Shown here in pieces: positions 37,141 through 47,037 of a stretch of DNA of 64,000 nt (within the stretch, counting starts at the first letter, position 1; each line of letters begins with the position of its first letter). A program made the translations under genes and the position numbers. The notes beneath the pieces were generated by a model that worked only from the letters and a program-made list of their open reading frames with translations, was not told the DNA's origin and made no database searches. Source of the DNA: UBA8437 sp964646205 (GTDB lineage Bacteria; Planctomycetota; Planctomycetia; Planctomycetales; Planctomycetaceae); contig CAZYAZ010000021.1 of the NCBI GenBank assembly GCA_964646205.1, positions 1-64,000 on the forward strand, given 5' to 3'.

Positions 37141-38565
37141 GTGACCACACCACCATCGATTTCCAGACGGTTGATGCTCAGCCAGGGAACCGCGGGCGTT
37201 GGGATGATCGGCCTGGCCGAATTATTTGGCCAGGATGCACCCGCTCCGCTGACGGCACACTCTCCCCATTTCGCGCCACGCGCCAAACGGATCATCCATC
37301 TACTAATGAATGGGGGTCCTTCACACATTGACACGTTTGACCCCAAACCCCTCCTGGCTAAATACGAGGGGCAACGGCCGTCAACTGTCGACCTCAAAAC
37401 CCAACGAAAAACGACCGGGATCCTGCATTCCCCCTACCGTTTTCAACAACACGGACAAAGCGGACTCTGGATCAGCGAACTTTTCCCCCACGTTGCACGA
37501 CATGCCGACAAGCTCTGCCTGATCCACTCGATGTACACCGACATCCCCGAGCACATCTCCGGCTTGCTGATGATGAACATCGGGGCCAATCAACCCACTC
37601 GCCCCAGCTGGGGGTCATGGCTCAGTTACGGCCTTGGAACCGAGAACCAGGATCTCCCGGCCTTCGTCGTCATCAGTCACAATGGCGACCCCCGTCCGGG
37701 ACCAACCGGATGGAGCAGCAATTTCCTTCCCGGCATTCATTCCGGAACTTTCATCGACACTCACAACTTCAACCCCAAACGCGTCCTGGCCAACATCGAC
37801 AACCCTGGACTCACCAGGCCCTCACAACGAAGACAATTTGATCTTCTGCAGAGGATGAACCGCTTGGAGCTCGGTCGTTCCGGCGCCGACCGGGCGCTTG
37901 AAGCTCGTATCGAGTCACTCGAACTCGCATTCCGAATGCAGTTCGCCGCACCGGAAGCCTTTGATATCACCCGCGAATCCAAGGCCACTCACGACCTCTA
38001 CGGAATCGGCCCGGAGCCCACCAAGGGTGTTGCCGGTGGACGAAAATATGGCGGCTTTGCCGAAGGCGCCCTGATAGCTCGCCGGTTGTCTGAACGAGGT
38101 GTCCGGGTCGTCCAACTGGCATTCGCGCCCGACATCCCCTGGGACGACCACACCGACATCAACGACCATCGGCCCAAGGCATTCGAATGTGATCGGGCCA
38201 TCGCCGCGTTGCTCACCGACCTCGAAACTCGTGGTTTGCTCGACGAGACACTCGTCCTTTGGGGAGGTGAATTCGGCCGCACCCCGACAACCGATGTCAC
38301 GGCCAACAAACCGGGCCGCGACCACAACCACTTCGGCTTCACCGTCTGGATGGCCGGCGGAGGCGTCAAACCGGGATACCGGTACGGTGCCACCGACGAA
38401 TTCGGAATGCGTGCAGTAGAAAATCGCGCTCACGTTCGGGACCTACACGCCACCATCCTTCACCTGATGGGACTGGACCACGAACAATTGACATTCCGTC
38501 ACTCCGGGCGAGATTTCAGACTCACCGACGTGGGCGGACGGGTGATCCACGACATCATCGCGTGA
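37141..38565 (+). CDS. DUF1501 family protein
   Basis: This 474-residue DUF1501 protein has a likely GTG start at 37141, giving SRRLMLSQGTAGVGMIGLAE, a Tat-like leader. An ATG at 37174 lies inside that leader, and upstream in-frame codons run back into the preceding gene. Landmarks are LMNGGPSHIDTFDPKP, WGGEFGRTPTTD, GRDHNHFGFTVWMAGGG and RDLHATILHLMGLDHEQ. It is most similar by motif to the DUF1501 protein at 2442-3854. It pairs with the DUF1549/DUF1553 gene just upstream and ends 38 bases before a convergent PQQ-propeller gene. Confidence 0.92.
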   Translation: MTTPPSISRRLMLSQGTAGVGMIGLAELFGQDAPAPLTAHSPHFAPRAKRIIHLLMNGGPSHIDTFDPKPLLAKYEGQRPSTVDLKTQRKTTGILHSPYRFQQHGQSGLWISELFPHVARHADKLCLIHSMYTDIPEHISGLLMMNIGANQPTRPSWGSWLSYGLGTENQDLPAFVVISHNGDPRPGPTGWSSNFLPGIHSGTFIDTHNFNPKRVLANIDNPGLTRPSQRRQFDLLQRMNRLELGRSGADRALEARIESLELAFRMQFAAPEAFDITRESKATHDLYGIGPEPTKGVAGGRKYGGFAEGALIARRLSERGVRVVQLAFAPDIPWDDHTDINDHRPKAFECDRAIAALLTDLETRGLLDETLVLWGGEFGRTPTTDVTANKPGRDHNHFGFTVWMAGGGVKPGYRYGATDEFGMRAVENRAHVRDLHATILHLMGLDHEQLTFRHSGRDFRLTDVGGRVIHDIIA

Positions 38566-38603
38566 CGGTCCGTCGGATTTCCAATCGCACGCTCCAAACC
38601 GTA

Positions 38604-39986
38604 CTAGCCACCCGTTGGCCTTTCGGTTTTGCTTTTCGCGGCTTTCGGCTCAGCAATGCAGTAAAGCTTCCTAGCTCCCCGCAAAAACAACTCGCGTCCG
38701 ACGATCGCGGCCGAAGCGCTGAAGCTGTCGTTCAAAACGTTCCGGGCCAAAAACTTCGGATTGGCATCACCACTGATGACCAACGTCGCGCCACGGCGGT
38801 CGGTGATATAGATCCGGTTGGCCGCCGCCACAGGCGACGAGTAGATGTCGTTCACACCACCGAGCCTGAACGGCCCGGTCGTTTCCTCACCGCTCCGCGA
38901 ATCAAGTCGCGTCAGGATCCCCTGGTAGTGTCGCAAAAAATACAACCCACCCTTGAAGAGCAGGGGGGAGGGAACATAGGGGGTTCGCTGCCGGGTCTTC
39001 CAGGCCACGTGATCACTGCCGCTCAAATCTCCAGAAGCACCCGTGAGCCTGATCCCCATCATGATCCGGGTGTCGTAACTGCTCCCGGCAAATACCATCC
39101 CGTCTCCATACACCGGGGTGGCAACGATGTTGTTCGACAATCCGGAACACTTCCACAGCACGTTGCCGGTCTCCAGGTCATAACCCCGAAGGAACTTTGT
39201 GCCGGAAATCACCACCACCGTTCGCCCTTCATGTTCCACCACAATTGGTGACGACCACGACGTGACCTCGTCCCGTTTGACTTCCCATTTTGTCTTACCG
39301 GTTAGCGAATCCAATGCGACGGCTTTCGACTGCCCCTGGTGATCCCAATTGACAACCAGTGTTCGCCCATGCAGAACCGGCGACGCTCCCTCGCCGTGAT
39401 TGTGTTTCGTCGCCATCTTGCCCAGCCGTGTTTTCCACACGACCTTCCCCTTGAGGCCCAGGCAATAAAGTCCGCGGGACCCCAGGAACGCAAACACCCG
39501 CTTCCCGTCGGTCACTGCCGAGTGAGACGCCAGGCTACCCGTGTGGTGCCCACCTTCGTGCGGAAGTTCTTCGGCGAGAGTTCTCTGCCACAACAGTTCA
39601 CCGGTTGATCGACTGTACGCGAGCCCAAGAAATTTATGAGCCCGGGTAACCGGCAGGTTGTCGTGGGCGCCAGGGTCCGGATCCGCCTTCGGCTCAACCT
39701 TTGCTCCTTGTGGCACAACGGCCGTAACGAACACCAGGTCACCCCAGACAATGGGGGAGGAGTGACCAGACCCGGGCAGCCGGGCTGTCCACCGCAGATT
39801 CTTCGTCTCGCTCCATTCAATCGGCGGATCGCCATGCGGTGCCACACCTGTCGCCAGCGGCCCACGCCATTGCCCCCATTGCCGCAACCTCTCTGGTTCG
39901 GCGGCCGACAGGTTCGTTGCCAACGCCAACCCAAGAGCCACGGCGCACCATCGTGGCATTTCCCACCAGTAATCCATTCGGGCCAT
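38604..39986 (-). CDS. Secreted PQQ-like beta-propeller protein
   Basis: This protein of about 460 residues has a signal peptide (CAVALGLALATNLSAAEP) and repeated PQQ-like propeller blades, such as GLAYSRSTGELLWQRTLAEE, AVALDSLTGKTKWEVKRDE and LRGYDLETGNVLWKCSG. It opens with WGQWRGPLATGVAP, the usual start of planctomycete BamB-like proteins. It lacks visible quinone-binding residues of true PQQ dehydrogenases, so a structural or substrate-binding role is as likely as catalysis. The start is uncertain: GTG at 40049 would overlap the upstream DUF4432 stop, while ATGs at 39986, 39977 and 39959 give a more normal leader. Confidence 0.85.
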   Translation of the reverse strand: MARMDYWWEMPRWCAVALGLALATNLSAAEPERLRQWGQWRGPLATGVAPHGDPPIEWSETKNLRWTARLPGSGHSSPIVWGDLVFVTAVVPQGAKVEPKADPDPGAHDNLPVTRAHKFLGLAYSRSTGELLWQRTLAEELPHEGGHHTGSLASHSAVTDGKRVFAFLGSRGLYCLGLKGKVVWKTRLGKMATKHNHGEGASPVLHGRTLVVNWDHQGQSKAVALDSLTGKTKWEVKRDEVTSWSSPIVVEHEGRTVVVISGTKFLRGYDLETGNVLWKCSGLSNNIVATPVYGDGMVFAGSSYDTRIMMGIRLTGASGDLSGSDHVAWKTRQRTPYVPSPLLFKGGLYFLRHYQGILTRLDSRSGEETTGPFRLGGVNDIYSSPVAAANRIYITDRRGATLVISGDANPKFLARNVLNDSFSASAAIVGRELFLRGARKLYCIAEPKAAKSKTERPTGG

Positions 39987-40045
39987 TTTGTTTTCCACTT
40001 GGTAGCTACATCCGCCACACCGCGTTTCACTTCTCCCCAGTCCGT

Positions 40046-41215
40046 TCACGCGTCGTCACACCACCCTTTTTGTGGTTTTGGGTACACCTTTGTCTCTCGC
40101 CCGGCTTTCATTTTCGCTACGGCCATCTCTGCAGCGCTGACAGAGGCGGCATCGCGGTGCCATTCCACACCCAGCCCGAGCGTCGTCCGGGCCCCTCCGG
40201 GCAGTTTTATAACCCGTCCTTGATTCCCTTCGTACGTCCTCGGATTGGGAAAATTCGTCCCCGGTTCAATACCTGTCACGTAACCGTCAACGACCGCCGT
40301 CGTGTTCTTCCACTGGCTAAAACAGGGCAACTTTTGAGCATCGTAAAGCAGGCTCACCCCGGCACTGGAATGGGCGTTTTTGAGCAAAACCCGGGCACGA
40401 CCATCACCCGCGGTGTTCATCCGATGAAAATACACCTGCTCCTCGTAGCCGGCCTCCTCTCCCTGGTAATTGGCGTACGACTCAACATCCTTGGCCGCAT
40501 GATCGTTTCGCGGCACCACCTCCGACGAGGGTGCCACGAGTTGCGATCCCGCATCCAGCAAAGGGGTACCAACGTTGAAATGATAGAGCATCTGAATTTC
40601 CGCCGGCGACGCCGAAAGATTCTCCACCTCGTCCTCGATTCGAAACCCAGACTCCCCAAATCGAGTCACCAGCGTCGACACCATCCGAACCTTCAGGAAG
40701 TGGAACCGTATTTCGTCGACGACCCCCGAGACTCGAATTTCACCTCGCCGACGATCCACTGCCACGGTCACTTCGTCTGCCGGCTGATTGGCTATCTTGC
40801 CATGCAATGGATACAGCAACCGCCCCTGTTCGTCGAATTCTGGAGCACCATTACTCTCCAACCCACATCTCACAAGCAATTCGTCGAAACCGTCGAGCCA
40901 TCCCAGCCCACTGGGTTCACCCAGGTCGACGTCCCGTGGATGCACCGGCCCCTGGATCGGTGCGTGCCACCCGAGCCGATCGTCCCCGGCCACCACGTCC
41001 CTGACTCCCATTCCGCGTGACGGCACGACGGCAATCTCAACCGCACCGTTGTTGATTTCAATCAGCTCGACGCCTTCCCGGCGACCACCTCGCAACGTTC
41101 GTTTTCGGACCGACCACCCCTTGGGGGTCCCCTTCACGTCGTCGTCATCAATCTTGAATCGTTCAACGTGCACATCACGCTCGATGCTCGAAAGTACCCA
41201 ACTGGTCTCAGACAT
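40046..41215 (-). CDS. DUF4432 family aldose-1-epimerase-like protein
   Basis: This 389-residue cytoplasmic protein belongs to the DUF4432 group of the galactose-mutarotase fold. It has IAVVPSRGMGVRDVVAGDDRLGW near the N-terminus, and LLYPLHGKIANQPADEV and YHFNVGTPLLDAGS in the middle. WKNTTAVVDGYVTGIEPGTN near the C-terminus carries the probable catalytic Glu. It is expected to bind or interconvert a sugar, with unknown specificity. It lies 24 bases after the PH-domain gene and overlaps the longest form of the PQQ-propeller gene, so all three are probably one transcript. Confidence 0.88.
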   Translation of the reverse strand: MSETSWVLSSIERDVHVERFKIDDDDVKGTPKGWSVRKRTLRGGRREGVELIEINNGAVEIAVVPSRGMGVRDVVAGDDRLGWHAPIQGPVHPRDVDLGEPSGLGWLDGFDELLVRCGLESNGAPEFDEQGRLLYPLHGKIANQPADEVTVAVDRRRGEIRVSGVVDEIRFHFLKVRMVSTLVTRFGESGFRIEDEVENLSASPAEIQMLYHFNVGTPLLDAGSQLVAPSSEVVPRNDHAAKDVESYANYQGEEAGYEEQVYFHRMNTAGDGRARVLLKNAHSSAGVSLLYDAQKLPCFSQWKNTTAVVDGYVTGIEPGTNFPNPRTYEGNQGRVIKLPGGARTTLGLGVEWHRDAASVSAAEMAVAKMKAGRETKVYPKPQKGWCDDA

Positions 41216-41239
41216 CAGTCTCTCTCCTGTTATCGCAAC

Positions 41240-42007
41240 TCACAGCAAATCATCCTGCCGGGACATCAACGGACCCAGCAACGACACGGCGTAATCCGCA
41301 TGGGCACTTCCGTCCAACAGCACTCCCCGGCGGGTCCAGCCAGCCGAGACGGTCGTCAAACGGACCGTTCGCGTACGACACCATCGATCAGCAAAACCCG
41401 TCTCGATGCTGATTGTCACCACGGAATGATGTGGCACAAGCGTCACGCATCGTTTCGCCAACCCAGTCCGCACCACTGTCGCGCGATTGGTGATCACATA
41501 AAAACGATTCCGCCACTCAAGGTACTTCAACAGCAACACCACGCCCACCCCGCCCAATGCCGCAACCCCCACACACACGGCCCCTCCCTGCCCGGATGCC
41601 ATCATCAGCAGGACCCAAAGGGACAGCGGCCCCCCAACGGCCACCAGTTTGAGCAAACCCCGAATCCGGGCCACCGACACCGGGGGCTGCTCTGCAAACA
41701 AGACTGTCTCATCCGCTTGCAACAGGCGTTCGATTCCCAAGGGCAATTCAGCGCCCTGCCCAACCGACGGCCCTGTCGGCCGTGCTGTCTTGCCTGCACC
41801 TGGCACCGCCCCACCGGGCCTGTATGTCGTCTGCGGCGGCGACACGTCATCGCTTTCGCCGAATTTGTGATCGACTTCAGCCGAAACCGCGACCGTCACG
41901 GGAAACGTGAATCCGCATTGGCAACGCGCCTGTCGCCCCACGCTGTCGGAGGAAACTCGCGTTCGATGTCCACACGCCGGACACTGGACGTCCATCACAT
42001 CAGCCAT
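41240..42007 (-). CDS. Membrane protein with zinc ribbon and bacterial PH domain
   Basis: This protein of about 255 residues starts with a small zinc-ribbon-like pattern (C9, C12, C29, C31). A disordered Gly/Pro linker follows, then two transmembrane helices over about residues 115-165 (RGLLKLVAVGGPLSLWVLL and VCVGVAALGGVGVVLLLKY). The C-terminal domain resembles the bacterial PH/DUF304 fold (RNRFYVITNRATVVRTGL). The start at 42007 is placed where GGAG sits ten bases upstream; 42016 is an alternative. The function is unknown; such proteins are usually small membrane-associated scaffolds. Confidence 0.72.
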   Translation of the reverse strand: MADVMDVQCPACGHRTRVSSDSVGRQARCQCGFTFPVTVAVSAEVDHKFGESDDVSPPQTTYRPGGAVPGAGKTARPTGPSVGQGAELPLGIERLLQADETVLFAEQPPVSVARIRGLLKLVAVGGPLSLWVLLMMASGQGGAVCVGVAALGGVGVVLLLKYLEWRNRFYVITNRATVVRTGLAKRCVTLVPHHSVVTISIETGFADRWCRTRTVRLTTVSAGWTRRGVLLDGSAHADYAVSLLGPLMSRQDDLL

Positions 42008-42103
42008 CCACGCCATGCTCCGATACCGTCCAGCACCTGTCTTCACCACGCAGGATGATCTCCATGGTCTCGAAAGAATGCAACCATTCAAGCCGCCCCC
42101 TGA

Positions 42104-42132
42104 CTGACTGGAGTATCAAAACACTGTAGGAT
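42104..42132 (+). promoter_or_regulatory. Weak candidate sigma70-type promoter
   Basis: CTGACT and TAGGAT, each 4 of 6 consensus, are separated by 17 bases and end 28 bases before the start of the PcRGLX-like gene. Position and spacing are right but the match is modest. Confidence 0.25.
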
Positions 42133-42160
42133 CGCAATATCTTCAACAGCAGAGCCACAC

Positions 42161-44647
42161 ATGCTGGATCCCCACAAGCTAGCTCTCGCACTAACACTCG
42201 CCGCGACGCTTTTCGGTGATGGCGGCACCCGCGCGGCCGAGTTCTCGCTTACCATCAAGGAGCCCGCCGGCATCGCGAGGAAACAGGCCCCGATCACTTC
42301 CGGCGTTCCTTTTCGGAAGGGCGAACTACGATCGGCTGACGCCATCACTCTTCTCACGACCGGCCCCGCGAAAACAACGGTTCCATTACAAACGGAAGCG
42401 TTGTCTCGATGGCCCGACGGTTCCATCAAGTGGTTGCTCCTGGACTTCCAGGCCAACCTTGCAGCCAACGCCACAACGACATTCGTCGTCAAATATGGCC
42501 CGGGTGTCACCCGGCCAACAGTCAAGGATCCCATCACGATCACTGACGGCTACGAGGGGATGACCGTTGATACCGGCAAGCTCCGCATGCACCTGGACCG
42601 CACCAACTTCCGCCCACTCAGCGAAATCTGGCTCGACCGCGACAACGACGGGCGGTACACCGACTCCGAAAGGATCACCCACGCCGACTCCCCCGGCCTC
42701 ATCCTCACCACACCCGACGGCAATCGTTTCCACGCCCACCGCTCACCTCTCCAGATCACCCGCGAACAACAGGGTCCGCTGAGAACCTGTCTGAAACTTG
42801 ACGGCGCACACAAGAACAAACAGGGACATTTTTTCCGTTACATCATTCGACTGCATCTCTTCCGCGGTCAACCGGACATCCGGATCGACTACACGTTTAT
42901 CAACGACAACACCGCCAAGACCATGAGCCAGGTCGCCTCGTTGAATTGTGGCTGGACACTGGCAGGGACAGACCCCGCTTCCTACCACCTCGAGGGTGCC
43001 AGGAAAGAACCAACCCGCCTGTTCCAGGTCGACGACCGCCGCTTCCACGTCAACGACCAGCCGGCAGGCCGCACGGCGGCTGGTTGGGCGGCCAGTTGGA
43101 ACCGCCAGGCTGGCATTGCCGTAGGAGTGCGTCACTTCTGGCAAAACTGGCCCAAGTCCCTCGCTGTGGGTCAAGGAGGCCTCTCGGTGGGAATTCTCCC
43201 CGGATTCCCCAAGGGCACTTACGATGGGCGCCCAATTCGCGACGAGGCCAAACTGTACTACTATCTTCGAAACGGCGAATACTCCTTCAAGATCGGCGTC
43301 GCCAAGACACATGAAATGTGGGCGACGTTTCTCCCCGGAAAACCTGACCCGCCACAACTCGACAGACATTTCAAATCACTCCAGCAACGACTGCTCGCCC
43401 AAGCCTCGCCCGAGCGCATAGCTGCCACGGGAGTCCTGGGTGCATTGCCGCCCGCCCGGCCCGGCCCGACAGCAGACTACGACAAGTGGTTCTCTGGTTT
43501 TCTCGACAAACACATGCACGGACAGGCCGAGGTTCGTGAATTTGGCCTCCTCAATTTCGGCGACTGGTATTCAATCCCCTGGGATTCCTGGGGAAATCTC
43601 GAATACGACACCACCCGTTGCTTCTTTCAACAGTATCTTCGAACCGGGGACCGCCGTTTTTTCGACCAGGCCGAAATGGCGGCTCGCCATCTGATCGACG
43701 TGGATGTCGTTCATGCGGTCAACCAACCGATACGCGAATATGGCGGCAGCTGGCAAATCGAACCCGGCGCGATCTGGGCTCATGCGGTCGGACACACCGG
43801 TGGTTATTACGGCCGGTACGACGGAGAAAAATACCACGACATCGCACCGCTCGTCATGAAAGGCGCCTACCAGTTGGGCCTCGTGGACCTGGGCCATCAC
43901 TGGATTGGCGGCGCCTTTGATCATTTCCTGCTGACCGGCGACCGCCGAACACAGGAGGTCGCCGTCATGGTTTCCGACGCCATGGCCCGACGGACCCCCA
44001 CGCGTTACACCGATCATCTGCGTGGAATCGGTTGGCCTTTGCAAATGATGATGGCCGCCTGGGACGCCACCGGCAACCAGGCCTACCTCGCTGCCGCCAC
44101 CCGCCAATGGCGGCGACTCAGGCAACATCTCGACCCCAAGCGAGGTTGGGTCATCAAGCTGGCATTCGGACACTGCAGCGAACCCAGTGACGCCGGACGG
44201 TGTCGCGGCCAGAACGCCTACATGTTGGCACTGACCCTAAGCGGACTGGCTCGTTACCACGAAGCCACCGGCGACCCTGAAGTCCTTGTCGGGTTGTCCG
44301 CCGGAATCGACCAGCTGATCCGTGGCTGCTGGAATGAGAAGCACAAGGCCTACCGCACCACAAGCTGCAAACACATGCGGCACATTCCACCATCAGGACA
44401 AAATTCTCCGGCCGCGCTCATCGCCCAAGCCATTGCGTATGAGTCAAAACTCACCGGAAATCCCGAACACAAGCGGATCGGCCGAGAGGCTCTGAAAACC
44501 CTGATCGCCGCCGGAATCAAGAACCTGCCGACAGAGAACTTGAATGGACAGACCGGATACGGCAGCATGATGTTCCTGTTCACTCCCTATGGCCTGCCTT
44601 TGCTTGAAGACCATCCCCAAAAGGTCCCTGATAGGACACAACCATGA
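42161..44647 (+). CDS. Secreted exo-rhamnogalacturonan lyase-like protein (PcRGLX type)
   Basis: This 828-residue protein has a signal peptide over about residues 1-25. Its N-terminal domain (FSLTIKEPAGIARKQAPI, then SGVPFRKGEL and RWPDGSIKWLLLDFQANL) matches the RIFT-barrel opening of PcRGLX/YetA-like proteins. The middle has a beta-sandwich, and the C-terminal half an alpha/alpha barrel (GDWYSIPWDSWGNLEYDTTR, GHHWIGGAFDHFLLTGDRR). PcRGLX (family PL26) releases unsaturated disaccharides from rhamnogalacturonan-I ends. Activity on a pectin-like or algal glycan is inferred from the fold only. The stop overlaps the start of the following oxidoreductase (ATGA), so the pair is coupled. Confidence 0.82.
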   Translation: MLDPHKLALALTLAATLFGDGGTRAAEFSLTIKEPAGIARKQAPITSGVPFRKGELRSADAITLLTTGPAKTTVPLQTEALSRWPDGSIKWLLLDFQANLAANATTTFVVKYGPGVTRPTVKDPITITDGYEGMTVDTGKLRMHLDRTNFRPLSEIWLDRDNDGRYTDSERITHADSPGLILTTPDGNRFHAHRSPLQITREQQGPLRTCLKLDGAHKNKQGHFFRYIIRLHLFRGQPDIRIDYTFINDNTAKTMSQVASLNCGWTLAGTDPASYHLEGARKEPTRLFQVDDRRFHVNDQPAGRTAAGWAASWNRQAGIAVGVRHFWQNWPKSLAVGQGGLSVGILPGFPKGTYDGRPIRDEAKLYYYLRNGEYSFKIGVAKTHEMWATFLPGKPDPPQLDRHFKSLQQRLLAQASPERIAATGVLGALPPARPGPTADYDKWFSGFLDKHMHGQAEVREFGLLNFGDWYSIPWDSWGNLEYDTTRCFFQQYLRTGDRRFFDQAEMAARHLIDVDVVHAVNQPIREYGGSWQIEPGAIWAHAVGHTGGYYGRYDGEKYHDIAPLVMKGAYQLGLVDLGHHWIGGAFDHFLLTGDRRTQEVAVMVSDAMARRTPTRYTDHLRGIGWPLQMMMAAWDATGNQAYLAAATRQWRRLRQHLDPKRGWVIKLAFGHCSEPSDAGRCRGQNAYMLALTLSGLARYHEATGDPEVLVGLSAGIDQLIRGCWNEKHKAYRTTSCKHMRHIPPSGQNSPAALIAQAIAYESKLTGNPEHKRIGREALKTLIAAGIKNLPTENLNGQTGYGSMMFLFTPYGLPLLEDHPQKVPDRTQP

Positions 44648-45981
44648 CTAACGACACCAATCGCCGACAATTCCTCCAACACTCCGCAACCACGACCACC
44701 GCTGTGGCCGCAACCGGCATCGTGGGAGCGCACGCTGCTGGCAAGCCGCAATCCAAAACCGTCCGGTTGGGCATCATCGGTTGCGGGGGAATCATGGGAC
44801 ACCATGTCACGGGATTGGTCCAGAGGCGGGAAGATGTTCACTTCTCGTGGCTGTGCGATGTTGATCCCCGACAAATTCGCGCCAAGCAGAACATCATCGG
44901 GAACTTTCAGTCGAACGCGCCGCGGACGACACAGAAATTCGAAGACGTCCTGGATGATTCCAACGTCGACGCGGTGATCATTGCCACGCCGCACCACTGG
45001 CACGCCCCGATCGGCTTACCGGCTCTCGCACAGGGGAAGGACGTTTACGTTGAAAAGCCCCTCTCCCACGTGTTCAACGAGGGGCCGATGATGATCGAAG
45101 CCGCAAAACGTCACGGCCGTGTCGTCCAACAAGGGAGCCAGATGCGCAGCAGTGCCGTCACAGCCAAGGCCGAGGGGCTGCTCAAGGACGGACTGATTGG
45201 CGAGGTAATGGTCGCGCGAGCATGGACCGCCGAAACACGGAACGTCGTAAAGCCCGTTCCCGACAGCAAACCACCGGCTGGAGTCGACTACGAGCGTTGG
45301 CTGGGTCCTGCTCCCAAGCGAGCCTTCAATCCCCATCGCTTTCACGTGTCGTGGCGAAGGTTCAAAGACTACGCCAACGGTGAGATCGGTGACGACGGCA
45401 TCCACGATATCGACATGGCCCGCTGGGGACTGGGCAACGACCTTCTGCCGAGCAAGGTCTCAGCCGGGGGCGGCCGGATGATTCTTCACGGCCACAGTTC
45501 TGACTACCCCGACAACATGATGGTCCGCTACGAATTCCCCGACGGAAAGGTGATGGTTTACGAGAATTATCCGTTCACAGCCTACGGCATGCACGGGTTC
45601 GACAACGGCAACGTCTTCTACGGGACCAAGGGCTACATGATCTTCTCGCGACGAGGAGCCTTCAGCACGTTCCTGGGTCCCAAGAGCCAGCGTGGTCCCA
45701 CCGAAGGCAAGGAACTGCGAGGCCAGCGAGGATACGCCGAGCACATGGACGACTTTCTGTCGGCCGTACGCACCAGGCGGTCCACCACACGAGCCAACGC
45801 CAAAGCAGCTCACCTCTCGTGTGCACTGGTCCACTTCGGCAACATCGCTTACGACACCAACAGCGCGTTGACCTTCGACAGCACTGCCGGACGCTTCCTC
45901 GGCAATCCGGCCGCCGACAAACTGCTGGGCAAGTCGTACCGAGAACCCTACGGCCTTCCCGCACTGGCCCAGGCAAAATAG
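44644..45981 (+). CDS. Tat-exported Gfo/Idh/MocA-family oxidoreductase
   Basis: This 445-residue protein starts NRRQFLQHSATTTTAVAATG, a twin-arginine leader, so it is probably exported with cofactor bound. The Rossmann motif is LGIIGCGGIMGHHV. The family motif VEKPLSHVFNEGPMM and the C-terminal HDIDMARWGLGNDLLPS segment follow. It is similar in length and layout to the protein at 13090-14394, but its partner gene is a lyase rather than a sulfatase. Four-base overlap with the lyase suggests it acts on the released unsaturated uronic-acid or rhamnose product, which is inference. Confidence 0.92.
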   Translation: MTNDTNRRQFLQHSATTTTAVAATGIVGAHAAGKPQSKTVRLGIIGCGGIMGHHVTGLVQRREDVHFSWLCDVDPRQIRAKQNIIGNFQSNAPRTTQKFEDVLDDSNVDAVIIATPHHWHAPIGLPALAQGKDVYVEKPLSHVFNEGPMMIEAAKRHGRVVQQGSQMRSSAVTAKAEGLLKDGLIGEVMVARAWTAETRNVVKPVPDSKPPAGVDYERWLGPAPKRAFNPHRFHVSWRRFKDYANGEIGDDGIHDIDMARWGLGNDLLPSKVSAGGGRMILHGHSSDYPDNMMVRYEFPDGKVMVYENYPFTAYGMHGFDNGNVFYGTKGYMIFSRRGAFSTFLGPKSQRGPTEGKELRGQRGYAEHMDDFLSAVRTRRSTTRANAKAAHLSCALVHFGNIAYDTNSALTFDSTAGRFLGNPAADKLLGKSYREPYGLPALAQAK

Positions 45982-46009
45982 CCACCCACTGACACACACC
46001 CAGCCGGAG

Positions 46010-46026
46010 CCCACCTTTTGGGTGGG
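46010..46026. terminator. Small GC-rich hairpin between convergent genes
   Basis: CCCACC and GGTGGG can pair around a five-base loop, between the oxidoreductase stop and the convergent epimerase stop. No T-tract follows on either side, so it is at best a weak terminator. Confidence 0.25.
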
Positions 46027-46062
46027 AGGGCTGCTGTTGTCCACCGGCCAACTCCTTGCCAA

Positions 46063-47037
46063 CTACAAGCCAGGCAATTCGCCCGCACTGGCCATGGCCT
46101 GGAACCGAGCGACTGATCGGGCGAGGCCTTCCTCGAGCGAGGTCAACGGCATGCGCGGAAACAATTCGACGGTGCTGCCTGCATCGAGATCGCAGACAAA
46201 CGGCATGGTCGTGGCGTCGTCCTCGACGGCGATGTCGAACTCTGAGATTCCGGCTTCCAGGCAGACCTTCTGCAGTGTCTCGAGAAACAACTCGGTCTCC
46301 ACCGTCCGTCCACGCAGATTCAGCGCGTCGTAACCGTTGAACGGATCGATAGCCGACAAGGAAAACCCGGCTCCCACATCTTCGACAAAATGGAAATGCT
46401 CCCGTCCGTGATAGGGCAACCGGTAAGTCTGCTTCAACACCGCAGCCTTGATCGCCGTCGTCGGAGCCGAAGTCAACCCGAGATCCCGGCCCGGGCCATA
46501 AGTCGTCGCCAGCCGCAGACTGACCGTCGACACGCCAGTCTCAGCATGGAACGCCTGGGCCACGCCTTCCCCGGCCACTTTCCAATACCCATACAGGTTC
46601 GGAGGAAGATACGCCGAATCTGGCGTCACCGAGGCGCCGGGATACAACGAACGCGGGCCATAGACCGCCGCCGAACTTGCGTACACGAAACGCTGGAGCG
46701 AATCGCCCAACTGCCTCGCAGCACGGAACATGTTCACCGTCCCCGCAACGTTGACGTCCAGGCCCTCCATTGGACGGGCCTGGCAGTCGGGGGTCTGGTA
46801 TGCCGCCAGGTGAATGATCGCCACCGGTGCCGCCGCGACGATCGCTGAGGCGACCTGTTCCGGATCGGTGATATCCCCAGCGGTAAATCGGATCCGATCG
46901 TGGTACTCCCGAGGAATTCGACTAAAATCCTCGCGCCGACTGAACCCCACCACATCGTCGACCCCATTCTCCAGCAAGTGCACAACCGTGGCAGCGCCGA
47001 TGCACCCAGTCGGGCCACTGACAAATACTGTGGACAT
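46063..47037 (-). CDS. NAD-dependent sugar epimerase/dehydratase (extended SDR)
   Basis: This 324-residue extended short-chain dehydrogenase has GPTGCIG (residues 8-14) binding NAD. FVYASSAAVYGP supplies the catalytic Ser, and Y149 and K153 form the YxxxK pair. FVEDVGAGFSL is typical of UDP-glucose-4-epimerase-like proteins. The ATG at 47037 begins exactly at the first strand of the Rossmann fold. The longer frame to 47172 lacks support. The likely substrate is a nucleotide sugar or a free uronic acid such as in UronE-like enzymes. Convergence with the lyase/oxidoreductase pair suggests a shared pathway but not shared transcription. Confidence 0.88.
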   Translation of the reverse strand: MSTVFVSGPTGCIGAATVVHLLENGVDDVVGFSRREDFSRIPREYHDRIRFTAGDITDPEQVASAIVAAAPVAIIHLAAYQTPDCQARPMEGLDVNVAGTVNMFRAARQLGDSLQRFVYASSAAVYGPRSLYPGASVTPDSAYLPPNLYGYWKVAGEGVAQAFHAETGVSTVSLRLATTYGPGRDLGLTSAPTTAIKAAVLKQTYRLPYHGREHFHFVEDVGAGFSLSAIDPFNGYDALNLRGRTVETELFLETLQKVCLEAGISEFDIAVEDDATTMPFVCDLDAGSTVELFPRMPLTSLEEGLARSVARFQAMASAGELPGL

